DNA of 59,960 nucleotides from Oscillospiraceae bacterium (GTDB taxonomy: Bacteria > Bacillota > Clostridia > Oscillospirales > Oscillospiraceae): contig JAFRDM010000072.1 of NCBI GenBank assembly GCA_017403885.1, positions 1 through 59,960 of the forward strand, written 5' to 3'. The notes below the pieces were generated by a model. The model was not told the DNA's origin, searched no databases, and saw only the letters and a program-made list of their open reading frames with translations. Each line of letters begins with the position of its first letter. Positions within the stretch are counted from its first letter, which is position 1. Positions 35,692-44,609 of this stretch are shown here, one piece after another. Made by a program: the position numbers and the translations under genes.

Positions 35692-36282
35692 TCATTCAAA
35701 CAGCACGCCGGCGATGGCGGCCGACATGTCGCCGCGGCACAGCTCGACGAGCAGAGAACTGGTGCAGTTGACCTCGATGTTGCCGCGCCGCAGGATCAGC
35801 CCGCCGTCGAAATCGCCCGCCGCGTCGGAGAGCCGCAGCCGGCCCTTTTCGCCGAGCTTCTCATTGGCGGCCTTCACGACGGCCTCGCCCACGCGCGCGC
35901 GGTCCGCGGCGTTGAGGACGATCTCCTCCTCGCCGGTGACGGCGGCGTTCGCCGCGAGCTTGCCCAGCAGGGCGACGTATTCGTCCTCCGGCAGCGAGAC
36001 GAGCTTTTTCGCGGCCTCGTCGAAGCTGCGGGAGATCATCTCCTGCTTGACGGCGAGAAGCTCTTTTTTCGCCTCCATGCGCCCGAGACGCGCGGCGCTC
36101 TCTCCTTCGTCGGCACAGCTCTTTACGCCGGCGCGGACCCGCTCGGCGTAGGCCTCGGCGGCCTGCGCGTCGTAGGCTGCGCGGATCGCGCCGCATCTCT
36201 CCTGCGCCGCGGCAAGGATCGCGCCGCACTGCGCTTCGGCGTCGGAGCGGATATGCGCGATGATTTTTTCGGTGCCTTTCAT
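35692..36282 (-). CDS. ntpE: V-type ATPase subunit E
   Basis: 196 residues. Peripheral stalk: an Ala/Glu-rich N-terminal coiled coil (residues 5-110) and a small C-terminal head. ATG 36282 follows GGAGGAAA; longer starts run into the subunit K gene. Confidence 0.93.
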   Translation of the reverse strand: MKGTEKIIAHIRSDAEAQCGAILAAAQERCGAIRAAYDAQAAEAYAERVRAGVKSCADEGESAARLGRMEAKKELLAVKQEMISRSFDEAAKKLVSLPEDEYVALLGKLAANAAVTGEEEIVLNAADRARVGEAVVKAANEKLGEKGRLRLSDAAGDFDGGLILRRGNIEVNCTSSLLVELCRGDMSAAIAGVLFE

Positions 36283-36304
36283 ATCGCTTTCCTCCCCGTG
36301 AGGA

Positions 36305-36808
<504 letters not shown>

Positions 36809-36813
36809 TTATT

Positions 36814-38799
36814 TTAAGTTTCTTTCGCTCTTACGTATTTCCCGCCGAACTTCAGCGGACGGAACGGCTTGCCGCCGTCGGAATAGAATTTCCCGAAGAA
36901 CTCCAGGCACTGCAGACGCAGGTCGTGCACATAACAGCCCAGGATGTTCAGCGCGAAGTTGATCGCGTGGCCGAGCACGAAGATCAGCACAAAGGCCGCC
37001 ATCGTGAGCACGTTCACGCCGCTCGACTGCGCGGGCATGACCGCGACGGTGTTGAACACCTTGCCGACGACGCCGCCGGCGAGCATCAGCGCCATGATAC
37101 GCGAATAGCTCAGCACGTCGCCGAACCAGCCGGTCGCGGTGTTGTAGATACAGCCGAAGGCGGCCGTCACCTTGCCGAAGCCCTTGGCGTTGCGTCCCGC
37201 GCCGAAGAGCAGCATCACCGCGCCGACGATCAGCACCGCGAGACCCGCATAATGCAGCGCGCTGTTCTTGACGATCATCATGTCCGCCGCGAGCAGCAGC
37301 CCTCCGACGAGGAGGATCCACAGCGAGCCCTCTTCAAAGAGCGCGCCGGCCTTGTCGCCGTTCTTGACCTTTTGCACGGCGGAGACCACCATGCCGGTGT
37401 TCAGGTGCAGCATGCCCAGCACCAGCGAGCCGTAGAGGACCAGATTGCTGTCGGTCTCGGGGCTGAAGAGGTGCCACAGGCCGGGCCAGGTGCTCTTGGG
37501 ATTGATCAGGTGGACGAGCTGATAGGGCACGTCGCTGAAGAAGCCGCCGGTCAGCACGCCCATCGCGAGCGTGGCGATGCCGCCGTAGAGCAGCAGCTGG
37601 CAGAAGGCCAGCGAGCTGCCGCGGGGCTTGAGCTTTTTCATCGCGACGAGCGCAGCGGCGATCATGATCAGGCCGTAGCCGATGTCCGCCATCATCAGCC
37701 CGAAGAACAGGATGAAGAAGGGCGCCATCAGCGGGTTGGGGTCCACTGTGCCGTAGGCCGGCAGCGAGTACATTTCGGTGACCATGTTCAGCGCGTTGGT
37801 CAGTTTGTTGTTTTTCAGGCTGACGGGGACCTCCGGATAATCCTCCTCCGGCGGATCCTCGCACTCCCAGGCGCAGTCGTAACCGGAGAGGATCTCCTCG
37901 AGCGCGGCTTCCTTCTCGGCGGGCACCCAGCCCTGCATCAGCGCCACGCCCTCGGTCGAGAGCGCCAGATCGCCGGCCTCGGACATGGCGAGCCGTGCCG
38001 CCAGCCGGTCGGCGGCGAGCTTGAGCTCGTCCCGGTGTTCGGCCTTTTCGACGATCGAGGCCTCGCAGGCGGCTTTCTCCCGCCCGAGTCTCTCGAGAGC
38101 GGCGTTGCTCAGCGCGGTGCACTGTCTGGCCGGACCGCTCATGCCCGTGAAGGACTGCGCCGTGAAGTCGAAGGCGCGCAGCGCCTCCTGGATATCCGGC
38201 AGCGTTTCCTTTGCGCAGACGATCATGACATAGGAGGCCTTCTTGTCCGCGCTCACCTCGAAGAGCTCGCTCTCCTCGGTCACGGCCTCGAGAGCCTCGC
38301 GTACCTTGTCCAGCGATACCTTGACGGGGACGGAGCCCAGCAGCACGCTGCTCCTCTCGGTGCCGTCGACGTCGAGCGGCAGATCGAGCGGCAGCCAGGG
38401 CTCGAGCGATTCGATCACGGCTCTCTCGCGGCTCTCCTCCGCGCCGATGCGGCGGATGCGCTCGTCCGCGGCGATGATCTCGCCCGCGAGAGAGAGCGCC
38501 TGCTCCAGCCCCTCCGAGCCGAGCAGGGTGTCGCCTTCGACCTCCGGCATGGCGGCGAGCATGGGCTTTTTCTCCGGCGCGTATTTCCCGAGCAGCTCCA
38601 CGGCGCGCAGCAGCGCGGCGTGGTCGCTCTTGATCGAGAGCGTCTCGCTCTCGGCGCGGCGCAGGCTCTCAAGGCTCTGCACCCCGTCCTCCAATTCGGA
38701 AAACTGGACACAGCCGAGACGGATCAGCGCGCGGAGCAGCTCGTCCTTCTGGGATCGGGCGATCATCAGCCGCAGCCTTTTCATTTTCAGAATGGCCAT
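36814..38799 (-). CDS. ntpI: V-type ATPase subunit I
   Basis: 661 residues. Stator a-subunit: cytoplasmic N-terminal half (about 1-330) rich in coiled coil, then about seven to eight transmembrane helices (from MAPFFILFFGLMMADIGYG). It forms the ion half-channels with the K ring. Starts one base after the preceding gene. Confidence 0.95.
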   Translation of the reverse strand: MAILKMKRLRLMIARSQKDELLRALIRLGCVQFSELEDGVQSLESLRRAESETLSIKSDHAALLRAVELLGKYAPEKKPMLAAMPEVEGDTLLGSEGLEQALSLAGEIIAADERIRRIGAEESRERAVIESLEPWLPLDLPLDVDGTERSSVLLGSVPVKVSLDKVREALEAVTEESELFEVSADKKASYVMIVCAKETLPDIQEALRAFDFTAQSFTGMSGPARQCTALSNAALERLGREKAACEASIVEKAEHRDELKLAADRLAARLAMSEAGDLALSTEGVALMQGWVPAEKEAALEEILSGYDCAWECEDPPEEDYPEVPVSLKNNKLTNALNMVTEMYSLPAYGTVDPNPLMAPFFILFFGLMMADIGYGLIMIAAALVAMKKLKPRGSSLAFCQLLLYGGIATLAMGVLTGGFFSDVPYQLVHLINPKSTWPGLWHLFSPETDSNLVLYGSLVLGMLHLNTGMVVSAVQKVKNGDKAGALFEEGSLWILLVGGLLLAADMMIVKNSALHYAGLAVLIVGAVMLLFGAGRNAKGFGKVTAAFGCIYNTATGWFGDVLSYSRIMALMLAGGVVGKVFNTVAVMPAQSSGVNVLTMAAFVLIFVLGHAINFALNILGCYVHDLRLQCLEFFGKFYSDGGKPFRPLKFGGKYVRAKET

Positions 38800-38800
38800 G

Positions 38801-39115
38801 TCAGTTGTTCACTATCCTTTCCACTACGAGAGATGCGGCTTTATCCAGCTTTGCCTCCGCTTTGGCAAGCAGAACGGCTTTCTTGACCGCCAGCTCGCCG
38901 GCGAGCTTTTCCGCTTCGGCCTTTTCCTTTTCCGCAGCCTTCACGCGCAGCTCGGCGAGCTCGTTTTCGGCTTTGGCGATCGCCGCCTCGACGGAAGCCT
39001 TTCCGGCGCTCTCCGCCTCGGCGATCAGCGCTTTGGCCTGCTGCTCTGCCGCCGCGACGGCGGCTTTGCCCTCGGCCTCGGCCTGCGCAATGTTGTATAT
39101 CGCCTCGAATGACAT
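38801..39115 (-). CDS. ntpF: V-type ATPase peripheral-stalk coiled-coil subunit (G/H-like)
   Basis: 104 residues, an almost continuous Ala/Glu/Lys-rich coiled coil (AEAEGKAAVAAAEQQAKALI) ending in VVERIVNN. This is the partner of subunit E in the stalk. First gene of the operon. ATG 39115 follows GGAGGGGG. Confidence 0.85.
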   Translation of the reverse strand: MSFEAIYNIAQAEAEGKAAVAAAEQQAKALIAEAESAGKASVEAAIAKAENELAELRVKAAEKEKAEAEKLAGELAVKKAVLLAKAEAKLDKAASLVVERIVNN

Positions 39116-39179
39116 CGGCACACCCCCTCCTGTTTCGAATTTTTTTCCGCAGTTTTGTCCCGTTTTTGAGTATATACTT

Positions 39180-39208
39180 ATTTTACCGCAAAAGCGCCGC
39201 TCTTTCAA
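39180..39208 (-). promoter_or_regulatory. Promoter of the V-ATPase operon
   Basis: Minus-strand TTGAAA, 17 bases, TAAAAT; leader of about 58 bases. Confidence 0.7.
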
Positions 39209-39390
39209 GAAAAAAGAGCGGGTCCGCCGGAACTTTCTTCTCCCCCTCCCGGGGGGGAGGGAGCGGAGAAAAGCGCGGGACGGACGGCATGTTCCTTCTA
39301 TATTAAACCACATCTGTTATTTATTTGTCAAACGCTGCGGCGACTTTCGGCGTTGTGCCGAATTGTCGGGAAAAAGCGAGGGATAAAAGC
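39209..39390. other. Non-coding stretch between tadA terminator and V-ATPase promoter
   Basis: No gene seen. It contains a GC-only inverted repeat near 39238-39262 (a C-rich arm followed by a G-rich arm), which would fold into a stable hairpin or G-rich structure upstream of the V-ATPase promoter. Confidence 0.4.
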
Positions 39391-39429
39391 AAAAAACCGA
39401 CGAATTGCTTTTCCAAACATTTCGTCGGT
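39391..39429 (-). terminator. Terminator of tadA
   Basis: 9-bp stem ACCGACGAA/TTCGTCGGT, loop of 16 bases, followed on the minus strand by six T residues. Confidence 0.75.
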
Positions 39430-39470
39430 CTTTCCTTTTTCATATCGAAATCATATTGTTTTTCTCCGCT

Positions 39471-39917
39471 TCAGCGCAGCGAGGAGAAAAAGGCGCGCAG
39501 CAGCGCGGCGGCCTCCTCGCCCAGCACGCCGCCGAGCACCCGCGGCTGATGGCCGTATCGCTCGAAGAACAGGTCGATCACGCTGCCGCAGGAGCCGCTT
39601 GCGGCGTCCGCCGCGCCGTAGACGAGCGCGGGGATGCGCGCGTTGATGATCGCCCCGGCGCACATGGGGCACGGCTCGAGCGTGACGTAGAGCGTGCAGC
39701 CGTCGAGCCGCCAGCTCCCGACGGCCTCGCCCGCCGCACGGATGGCCTCGATCTCGGCGTGGGCCGTGGCGTCGGAGCATGCCTCGCGGCGGTTGCGCCC
39801 GCGGCCGATCACCCTTCCGTTCTCGTCCGCGATCACGCAGCCTACCGGCACCTCGCCCTCGGCCGCGGCCTCGGCGGCCAGCGCGAGCGCCATGCGCATA
39901 TACCGTTCGTGATCCAT
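39471..39917 (-). CDS. tadA: tRNA-specific adenosine deaminase
   Basis: 148 residues. Makes inosine at the wobble position of tRNA-Arg(ACG). Zinc-deaminase motif: His53-Ala54-Glu55 in HAEIEAI and Cys83-x-x-Cys86 in PCPMC. Preceded by PVGCVIADENG. Its ribosome site GAGGTG directly follows the terminator-like hairpin of pta, so expression may depend on read-through. Confidence 0.95.
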   Translation of the reverse strand: MDHERYMRMALALAAEAAAEGEVPVGCVIADENGRVIGRGRNRREACSDATAHAEIEAIRAAGEAVGSWRLDGCTLYVTLEPCPMCAGAIINARIPALVYGAADAASGSCGSVIDLFFERYGHQPRVLGGVLGEEAAALLRAFFSSLR

Positions 39918-39925
39918 GACAACAC

Positions 39926-39956
39926 CTCAAAAAGGGCGTCCGAAGGGACGCCCTTT
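39926..39956 (-). terminator. Terminator-like hairpin between pta and tadA
   Basis: Perfect 11-bp stem AAAGGGCGTCC/GGACGCCCTTT, loop GAAG, followed on the minus strand by five T residues and then at once by the tadA ribosome site. Confidence 0.85.
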
Positions 39957-39981
39957 TTCTTAAAACAGAATGATGCTTCGC

Positions 39982-40983
39982 TCAGGCCAGCGCCGCGGTG
40001 ATGATGGACATCTGGTAGACTTCCTCCGCGTCGCAGCCGCGGCTGAGGTCGTTGATCGGCGCGTTGAGACCCTGCAGGATCGGGCCGTAGGCCGCGTAGC
40101 CGCCGAGGCGCTGCGCGATCTTGTAGCCGATGTTGCCGGACTGGATCTCCGGGAAAATGAAGGTGTTGGCATAGCCCGCGACCTTGCTGCCGGGGAATTT
40201 CAGCTGGCCCACGACCGGGGAAACGGCGGCGTCGAACTGCATCTCGCCGTCGAGGTCGAGCTCGGGCGCCATCTCCTTGGCGATGACGGTGGCGTTGCGG
40301 ACGAGATCGACATTCGCGCCCTTGCCGGAGCCCTTGGTGGAGTAAGAGAGCATGGCGACCTTCGGGTCCATGCCGAAGACCTTGGCGGTCTTGGCGGTCT
40401 CGACGGCGACCTCGGCGAGCTGGGCCGCGGCGGAGAGGACGACGTTGCCCTCCTTGTCCAGACGGTCCTCATAGCCGATATTGATCGCGCAGTCGCCCAT
40501 GCACAGCATCGGGGCGCCTTCCTTGACCAGAATGAAGCAGGAGCTCACGAGGTTCGCGCCCTTGCGGGTCTTGACGAGCTGCAGCGCGGGACGGACGGTG
40601 TCGGCCGTGGAGTAGGTGGCGCCGCCGAGCAGCGCGTCCGCCACGCCCATCTTGACGAGCATCGTGCCGAAGTAATTGCCCTTCTGCAGGCTGGCGCGGC
40701 ATTCCTCGGGCGTCATCTTGCCCTTGCGCAGCGCGACCATGGTGTCGACCATCTCGTCCATGCGCTCGAAAGTCGCGGGGTCGAGGATCTCCAGCCCCTC
40801 GATATCAAAGCCGCCCTTTTCGGCCGCGGCCTTCACCGCCTCGACATTGCCGACGAGGATGGGAGTGAGGAAGCCGCCCTTCTTCAGACGGTCTGCGGAC
40901 GCGAGGATGCGCGCGTCGGTGCCCTCGGTGTAGACGATCTTGCGGGGATTGGCCTTGAGGATCTCGATCAAATTCTCAAACAT
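39982..40983 (-). CDS. pta: Phosphate acetyltransferase
   Basis: 333 residues, the usual length of the short Pta. Converts acetyl-CoA and phosphate to acetyl phosphate in acetate formation. Begins MFENLIEILKANPRKIVYTEGTD; ends with the conserved FPEIQSGNIGYKIAQRLGGYAAYGPILQGL and PINDLSRGC. ATG 40983 follows GGAGG 8 bases upstream. An acetate kinase gene is not in the window. Confidence 0.97.
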   Translation of the reverse strand: MFENLIEILKANPRKIVYTEGTDARILASADRLKKGGFLTPILVGNVEAVKAAAEKGGFDIEGLEILDPATFERMDEMVDTMVALRKGKMTPEECRASLQKGNYFGTMLVKMGVADALLGGATYSTADTVRPALQLVKTRKGANLVSSCFILVKEGAPMLCMGDCAINIGYEDRLDKEGNVVLSAAAQLAEVAVETAKTAKVFGMDPKVAMLSYSTKGSGKGANVDLVRNATVIAKEMAPELDLDGEMQFDAAVSPVVGQLKFPGSKVAGYANTFIFPEIQSGNIGYKIAQRLGGYAAYGPILQGLNAPINDLSRGCDAEEVYQMSIITAALA

Positions 40984-41042
40984 CTTTAGTGCCTCCAATG
41001 AAAGTGTATTTTTAATTCAAAGGATCTATGCTCAACATATTT

Positions 41043-41071
41043 ACTGTACCACTTGCGAGAGGCTTTTTCAA
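41043..41071 (-). promoter_or_regulatory. Promoter of pta
   Basis: Minus-strand TTGAAA, 17 bases, TACAGT; leader of about 55 bases. Confidence 0.65.
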
Positions 41072-41096
41072 GGGATAATCCTTCTTTTGGCACAGA

Positions 41097-42377
41097 TCAG
41101 ATCGTTTTGGTCGTCTCCGGGATCACCGCGAGCCCCGTCATGCGGCGGCGCATCATGTCGTATACGTGGTTGCCGGCCATGCGGCGGATAAAGCTGCGCG
41201 TGCGGTGCTCGCCCAGATGCAGCTCGCGGACCCACACGTCCTCCTTCGTCGCCATCGAGACGAAGACCGTGCCTACCTCGTGCACGCCGTCGCCGTCCGG
41301 CCCGGCCAGACCCGTGACGCCCACGCCGAGGTCCGCCCCGGCGATCTCGCGGATGCGGGCGGCCATTTCGTAAGCGACCTCGCGGCTGACCGCGCCCTTC
41401 TGCTCGATGAGCGCGGGGTCGATGCCGAGGAGCTTCGTCTTCATTTCGTTGGTGTAGGTCACGACGCCGCCGAGAAAATGCGCGCTCGCGCCGGGGATGT
41501 CGGTGAAGCGCTTGGCGACCTCGCCGCCCGTGCAGCTCTCGGCCGCGGCGAAGCTCATGCCGTTTTGCTCCATCAGCGCGAAAACGGCCTCCTCGATGCA
41601 CTCGACGTCGACGCCGTAGACGAATTCGCCCAGCCGCGCGGCGGCTTTCTCCATCACGGGGCGGATCATCGCCTCGGCCTCGGCGGCCGTGTCGGCCTTG
41701 GCCGTGACCTGCAGCAGGCAGTCGCACTCCTTGGCGTAGGGCGCCATCGAGGGATTGACCATGCGGTCCATCTCCTCGCGGAAGATCTGGTCCACGGCGC
41801 TCTCGCCGATGCCGAAGATCCGCAGCGAGTGCGACACGATCTGCCCGCCGGACAGCTTCTGCAGATAGGGCAGCGCGCTCTCGGTGAACATGGCGCGGCA
41901 CTCCTTGGGCGGGCCGGGGATCATGATTACGGTCTTGCCGTCCTTCTCGAAGGCGCAGCCCGGCGCGGTGCCGCAGCTGTTGTGAAAGACCGTGCAGCCC
42001 TCCGGCAGCAGAGCCTGGGCGTAGTTGTTGGGCGTAAAGCTGCGGCTGTAGCGGATATAGTCGTACAGGCCCTCGCGTTCGGCCTTGTTTTCCACAAGGG
42101 GGAGAGAAAAGGCCTCCGCAAGGATCTGCTTGGTCAGATCGTCGCAGGTCGGGCCGAGCCCGCCGGTCGTGATGATGATGTCCGCGCGGCTCTTCGCGAT
42201 CTCCACGCAGCGGCGCAGCCGCTCGGGATTGTCGCCGACGACGGTGTGGTAACGCACGTTGACGCCGATCCTCGAGAGCATCTCGGAGATGTCGCGCGCG
42301 TCGGTGTTCGTCACATGACCGAGCAGCAGCTCGGTCCCCACCGACAGGATCTCGGTATCATAGCTCCCGTTCGTCAT
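41097..42377 (-). CDS. cinA: CinA: nicotinamide mononucleotide deamidase / competence-damage inducible protein
   Basis: 426 residues, two domains. The N-terminal MoCF-binding-like domain (residues 5-170) has SVGTELLLGHVTNTDA and ITTGGLGPTCDDLTK; the C-terminal CinA domain has SFAAAESCTGG and VGVTGLAGPDGDG, the amidohydrolase centre that recycles NMN. Overlaps thiI by 4 bases (ATGA). No terminator is obvious after it. Confidence 0.96.
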   Translation of the reverse strand: MTNGSYDTEILSVGTELLLGHVTNTDARDISEMLSRIGVNVRYHTVVGDNPERLRRCVEIAKSRADIIITTGGLGPTCDDLTKQILAEAFSLPLVENKAEREGLYDYIRYSRSFTPNNYAQALLPEGCTVFHNSCGTAPGCAFEKDGKTVIMIPGPPKECRAMFTESALPYLQKLSGGQIVSHSLRIFGIGESAVDQIFREEMDRMVNPSMAPYAKECDCLLQVTAKADTAAEAEAMIRPVMEKAAARLGEFVYGVDVECIEEAVFALMEQNGMSFAAAESCTGGEVAKRFTDIPGASAHFLGGVVTYTNEMKTKLLGIDPALIEQKGAVSREVAYEMAARIREIAGADLGVGVTGLAGPDGDGVHEVGTVFVSMATKEDVWVRELHLGEHRTRSFIRRMAGNHVYDMMRRRMTGLAVIPETTKTI

Positions 42378-43546
42378 CTGCCCACCATGATCCTTTCCGC
42401 GCCCGCGAGCGCTTCCTCCACCAGCGCGCCGACGTCCAGCGCGCTTTCGGCGCGCGCGACCTCCTCCGGCTTCGGGTGGGTCTTCGGGTGGCGCGGGGTG
42501 AAGACCGTGCAGCAGTCCTCATAAGGCAGGATCGAAGTCTCGAAGGTGCCGATGCGGCGCGCGAGACGGACGATCTCTTCCTTGTCGAGACCGATCAGCG
42601 GCTGGAGCACGGGCAGCGAGAGCACCGCCTGCGTCGAGGCCATGGCCTCCATGGTCTGGCTGGCCACCTGGCCGAGGTTCTCGCCCGTGACGATGGCCTT
42701 CGCGCCCTGCTCCGCGGCGAGCCTCTCGGCGATGCGCATCATGAAGCGGCGCATGACGAGGGTGAAATACTCCTCGGGGCATTTGTCGCGGATCTGCTCC
42801 TGAATGTGCGTGAAGGGCACGACGAAGAGCGGCATCTTGCCGCAGTACGCGGTCAGGAGCCGCGCGAGCTCGATCACCTTTTCCTTCGCCGCCTCGGAGG
42901 TGTAGGGGAAGGAGAAGAAATGCACGGGCACGAGCCGCACGCCGCGCTTGGCGATCATATAGCTCGACACCGGGCTGTCGATCCCGCCGGAGAGCAGCGA
43001 CACGGCCACGCCGTTCGAGCCCACGGGCATGCCGCCCGCGCCGTCGACGGGGGAGGCGTGCACATAGGCCGCGCTCTCGCGTACCTCGAGGTGGACGACG
43101 AGCTCGGGCTCGTGCATCTCGACCTTCAGGTGCGGAAAGGCCTCGGAGAGCTCGCCGCCGACGTACTGGCTCAGCTCGATGCTGGTCATCGGGAAGCGCT
43201 TGTCGCTGCGCTTTGTTTCGACCTTGAAGCTCTTCGCGTCGAGGAGCTCGCCGTGCAGATAGTCTTTTGCGAGAGCGGTGATCGCGTCCTTGTCCTTTTC
43301 GCATGCCGCCGCGCGGCTGAGCTTGATGATGCCGAAGACCTTTCCCGCGGCCTCGAAGGCGGCGTCCATGTCGGCGTCCTCGCCGGCGCCCTCGATATAG
43401 ACGGTGGACTGACTGTACCAGACCCGGTACTCGCCCAGCCCGTGGAGACTGTGACGGAGGTTCGACAGCAGCTTCTGCTCGAATGTTCTGCGGTTGAGAC
43501 CCTTGAGAACGATCTCACCGAGCTTGCACAAAATGATCTCTTTCAT
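42374..43546 (-). CDS. thiI: tRNA 4-thiouridine synthetase ThiI
   Basis: 390 residues: N-terminal ferredoxin-like and THUMP domains (EIILCKLGEIVLKGLNR..), then the PP-loop domain with LLSGGIDSPVSSYMIAKRG. The C-terminal rhodanese domain of the enterobacterial protein is absent, as in Bacillus, so a separate cysteine desulfurase must supply sulfur. Acts in 4-thiouridine formation in tRNA and possibly in thiamine thiazole synthesis. ATG 43546 or 43549 are both possible. Confidence 0.96.
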   Translation of the reverse strand: MKEIILCKLGEIVLKGLNRRTFEQKLLSNLRHSLHGLGEYRVWYSQSTVYIEGAGEDADMDAAFEAAGKVFGIIKLSRAAACEKDKDAITALAKDYLHGELLDAKSFKVETKRSDKRFPMTSIELSQYVGGELSEAFPHLKVEMHEPELVVHLEVRESAAYVHASPVDGAGGMPVGSNGVAVSLLSGGIDSPVSSYMIAKRGVRLVPVHFFSFPYTSEAAKEKVIELARLLTAYCGKMPLFVVPFTHIQEQIRDKCPEEYFTLVMRRFMMRIAERLAAEQGAKAIVTGENLGQVASQTMEAMASTQAVLSLPVLQPLIGLDKEEIVRLARRIGTFETSILPYEDCCTVFTPRHPKTHPKPEEVARAESALDVGALVEEALAGAERIMVGR

Positions 43547-43555
43547 CATGCTTCC

Positions 43556-44605
43556 TTATCCGTTCAGTTCGATGCGGACGGGCAGCTCGAAAAGGCTGTC
43601 CGCGCCGCTCTGCGCGCTCACCCAAAAGCCGAGACTTTCGAAAAGCGCCCCGTCTTCCCCGGACGTGAGCGGCAGCGTCAGCGTCCAGACCTGTTCTTCT
43701 CCCGCGGGCAGCTCAAGGGCCGCGTCGCACGGGAAAGTCTGCCCGTCGGCCGTATACGCGGAGACGGCGAGCGTGCAGGCGTCCGCGCCGCCGTTGACGG
43801 CCCGCAGGCTCAGACGGATGCCGGGCGCGTTCCCGCCGCAGAGCTCCGCGCCTTCAAAGGACAGGCTGAGCGCCCCGTCCCGGCGCAGCGGCGCTCCGGG
43901 CGCGGGGGATTCGCGCAGCAGCTCCTCGCCCGTGCGGAAGGAGTCGGCGACCGTCTCGAAAACCGAGACGAGGTCCTCCTCGCGGCCGTCGAAGCAGGAG
44001 CCGTAGAGCAGGTAATACCGGTCCGGCGTCTCCCAGGCGACCCATCTGCGCCAGGTGTCGTATTTCAAATGCAGCGCGCGCAGCGCCCGCCAGCCGGAGC
44101 CGGCCGTTCCCTCGTCGGCATAGGTGCCCCATTTGCCGGTCTCGAGCAGGTCGAGCAGCTCGTCGGGCGCGGTCTCGGCGTCACGGAAGACGCTCGTGAA
44201 GAACATGCGCGCGAAAAACCAGCTCGGCGAGAGACGGATCGCGCCCTTCTCCACCCAGCTTGCGCACCAGGAGGGATAGGCGAAGCCGCAGTCGAATTCC
44301 TCCGACGGGCTGAAGTAGTAGACAAGCTCCTCGGGCGAGTTCGCCGTCGGAAGGGCGAAGACGAGAGCAAGCTCCTCGGGCAGGGGCTCGCCGGGCTCGG
44401 CGGGCGTTTCCGCCGCGGGGGGCGTGTCCGTCACCACCACGACCTCGCCGCTCTCGGGGGGGACGCTCTCCCCGGGGGAGGCGGTTTCCTCCGGGACAGG
44501 ACTCTGCTCCGGAACGGGGGCAGGCGAGGGCTCGGCGCCGGCGCAGCCGGACAGGAGCGCCGCGAGCAGGCACAGGATGATCAGCAAACTTAAACTGCGT
44601 TTCAT
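43556..44605 (-). CDS. Lipoprotein of unknown function
   Basis: 349 residues. Lipobox LSGC (Cys21), a Pro/Glu-rich linker to about residue 70, then a globular part (from LALVFALPTANSPEELVYYFS). No enzymatic motif recognised; the Trp/Tyr-rich middle (RRWVAWETPDRYYLLYG) and strand-rich C-terminus suggest a binding domain. ATG 44605 has CGGAG 9 bases upstream. It sits 4 bases after comM and 9 before thiI, so it shares their transcript. Confidence 0.8.
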   Translation of the reverse strand: MKRSLSLLIILCLLAALLSGCAGAEPSPAPVPEQSPVPEETASPGESVPPESGEVVVVTDTPPAAETPAEPGEPLPEELALVFALPTANSPEELVYYFSPSEEFDCGFAYPSWCASWVEKGAIRLSPSWFFARMFFTSVFRDAETAPDELLDLLETGKWGTYADEGTAGSGWRALRALHLKYDTWRRWVAWETPDRYYLLYGSCFDGREEDLVSVFETVADSFRTGEELLRESPAPGAPLRRDGALSLSFEGAELCGGNAPGIRLSLRAVNGGADACTLAVSAYTADGQTFPCDAALELPAGEEQVWTLTLPLTSGEDGALFESLGFWVSAQSGADSLFELPVRIELNG

Positions 44606-44609
44606 GTTA

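Noticed and set aside
35669..35699. Longer start for V-ATPase subunit C at 35699
   Set aside because: That TTG lies inside the end of the subunit E gene with no ribosome site; the TTG at 35669 has GGGAGGG at proper spacing.
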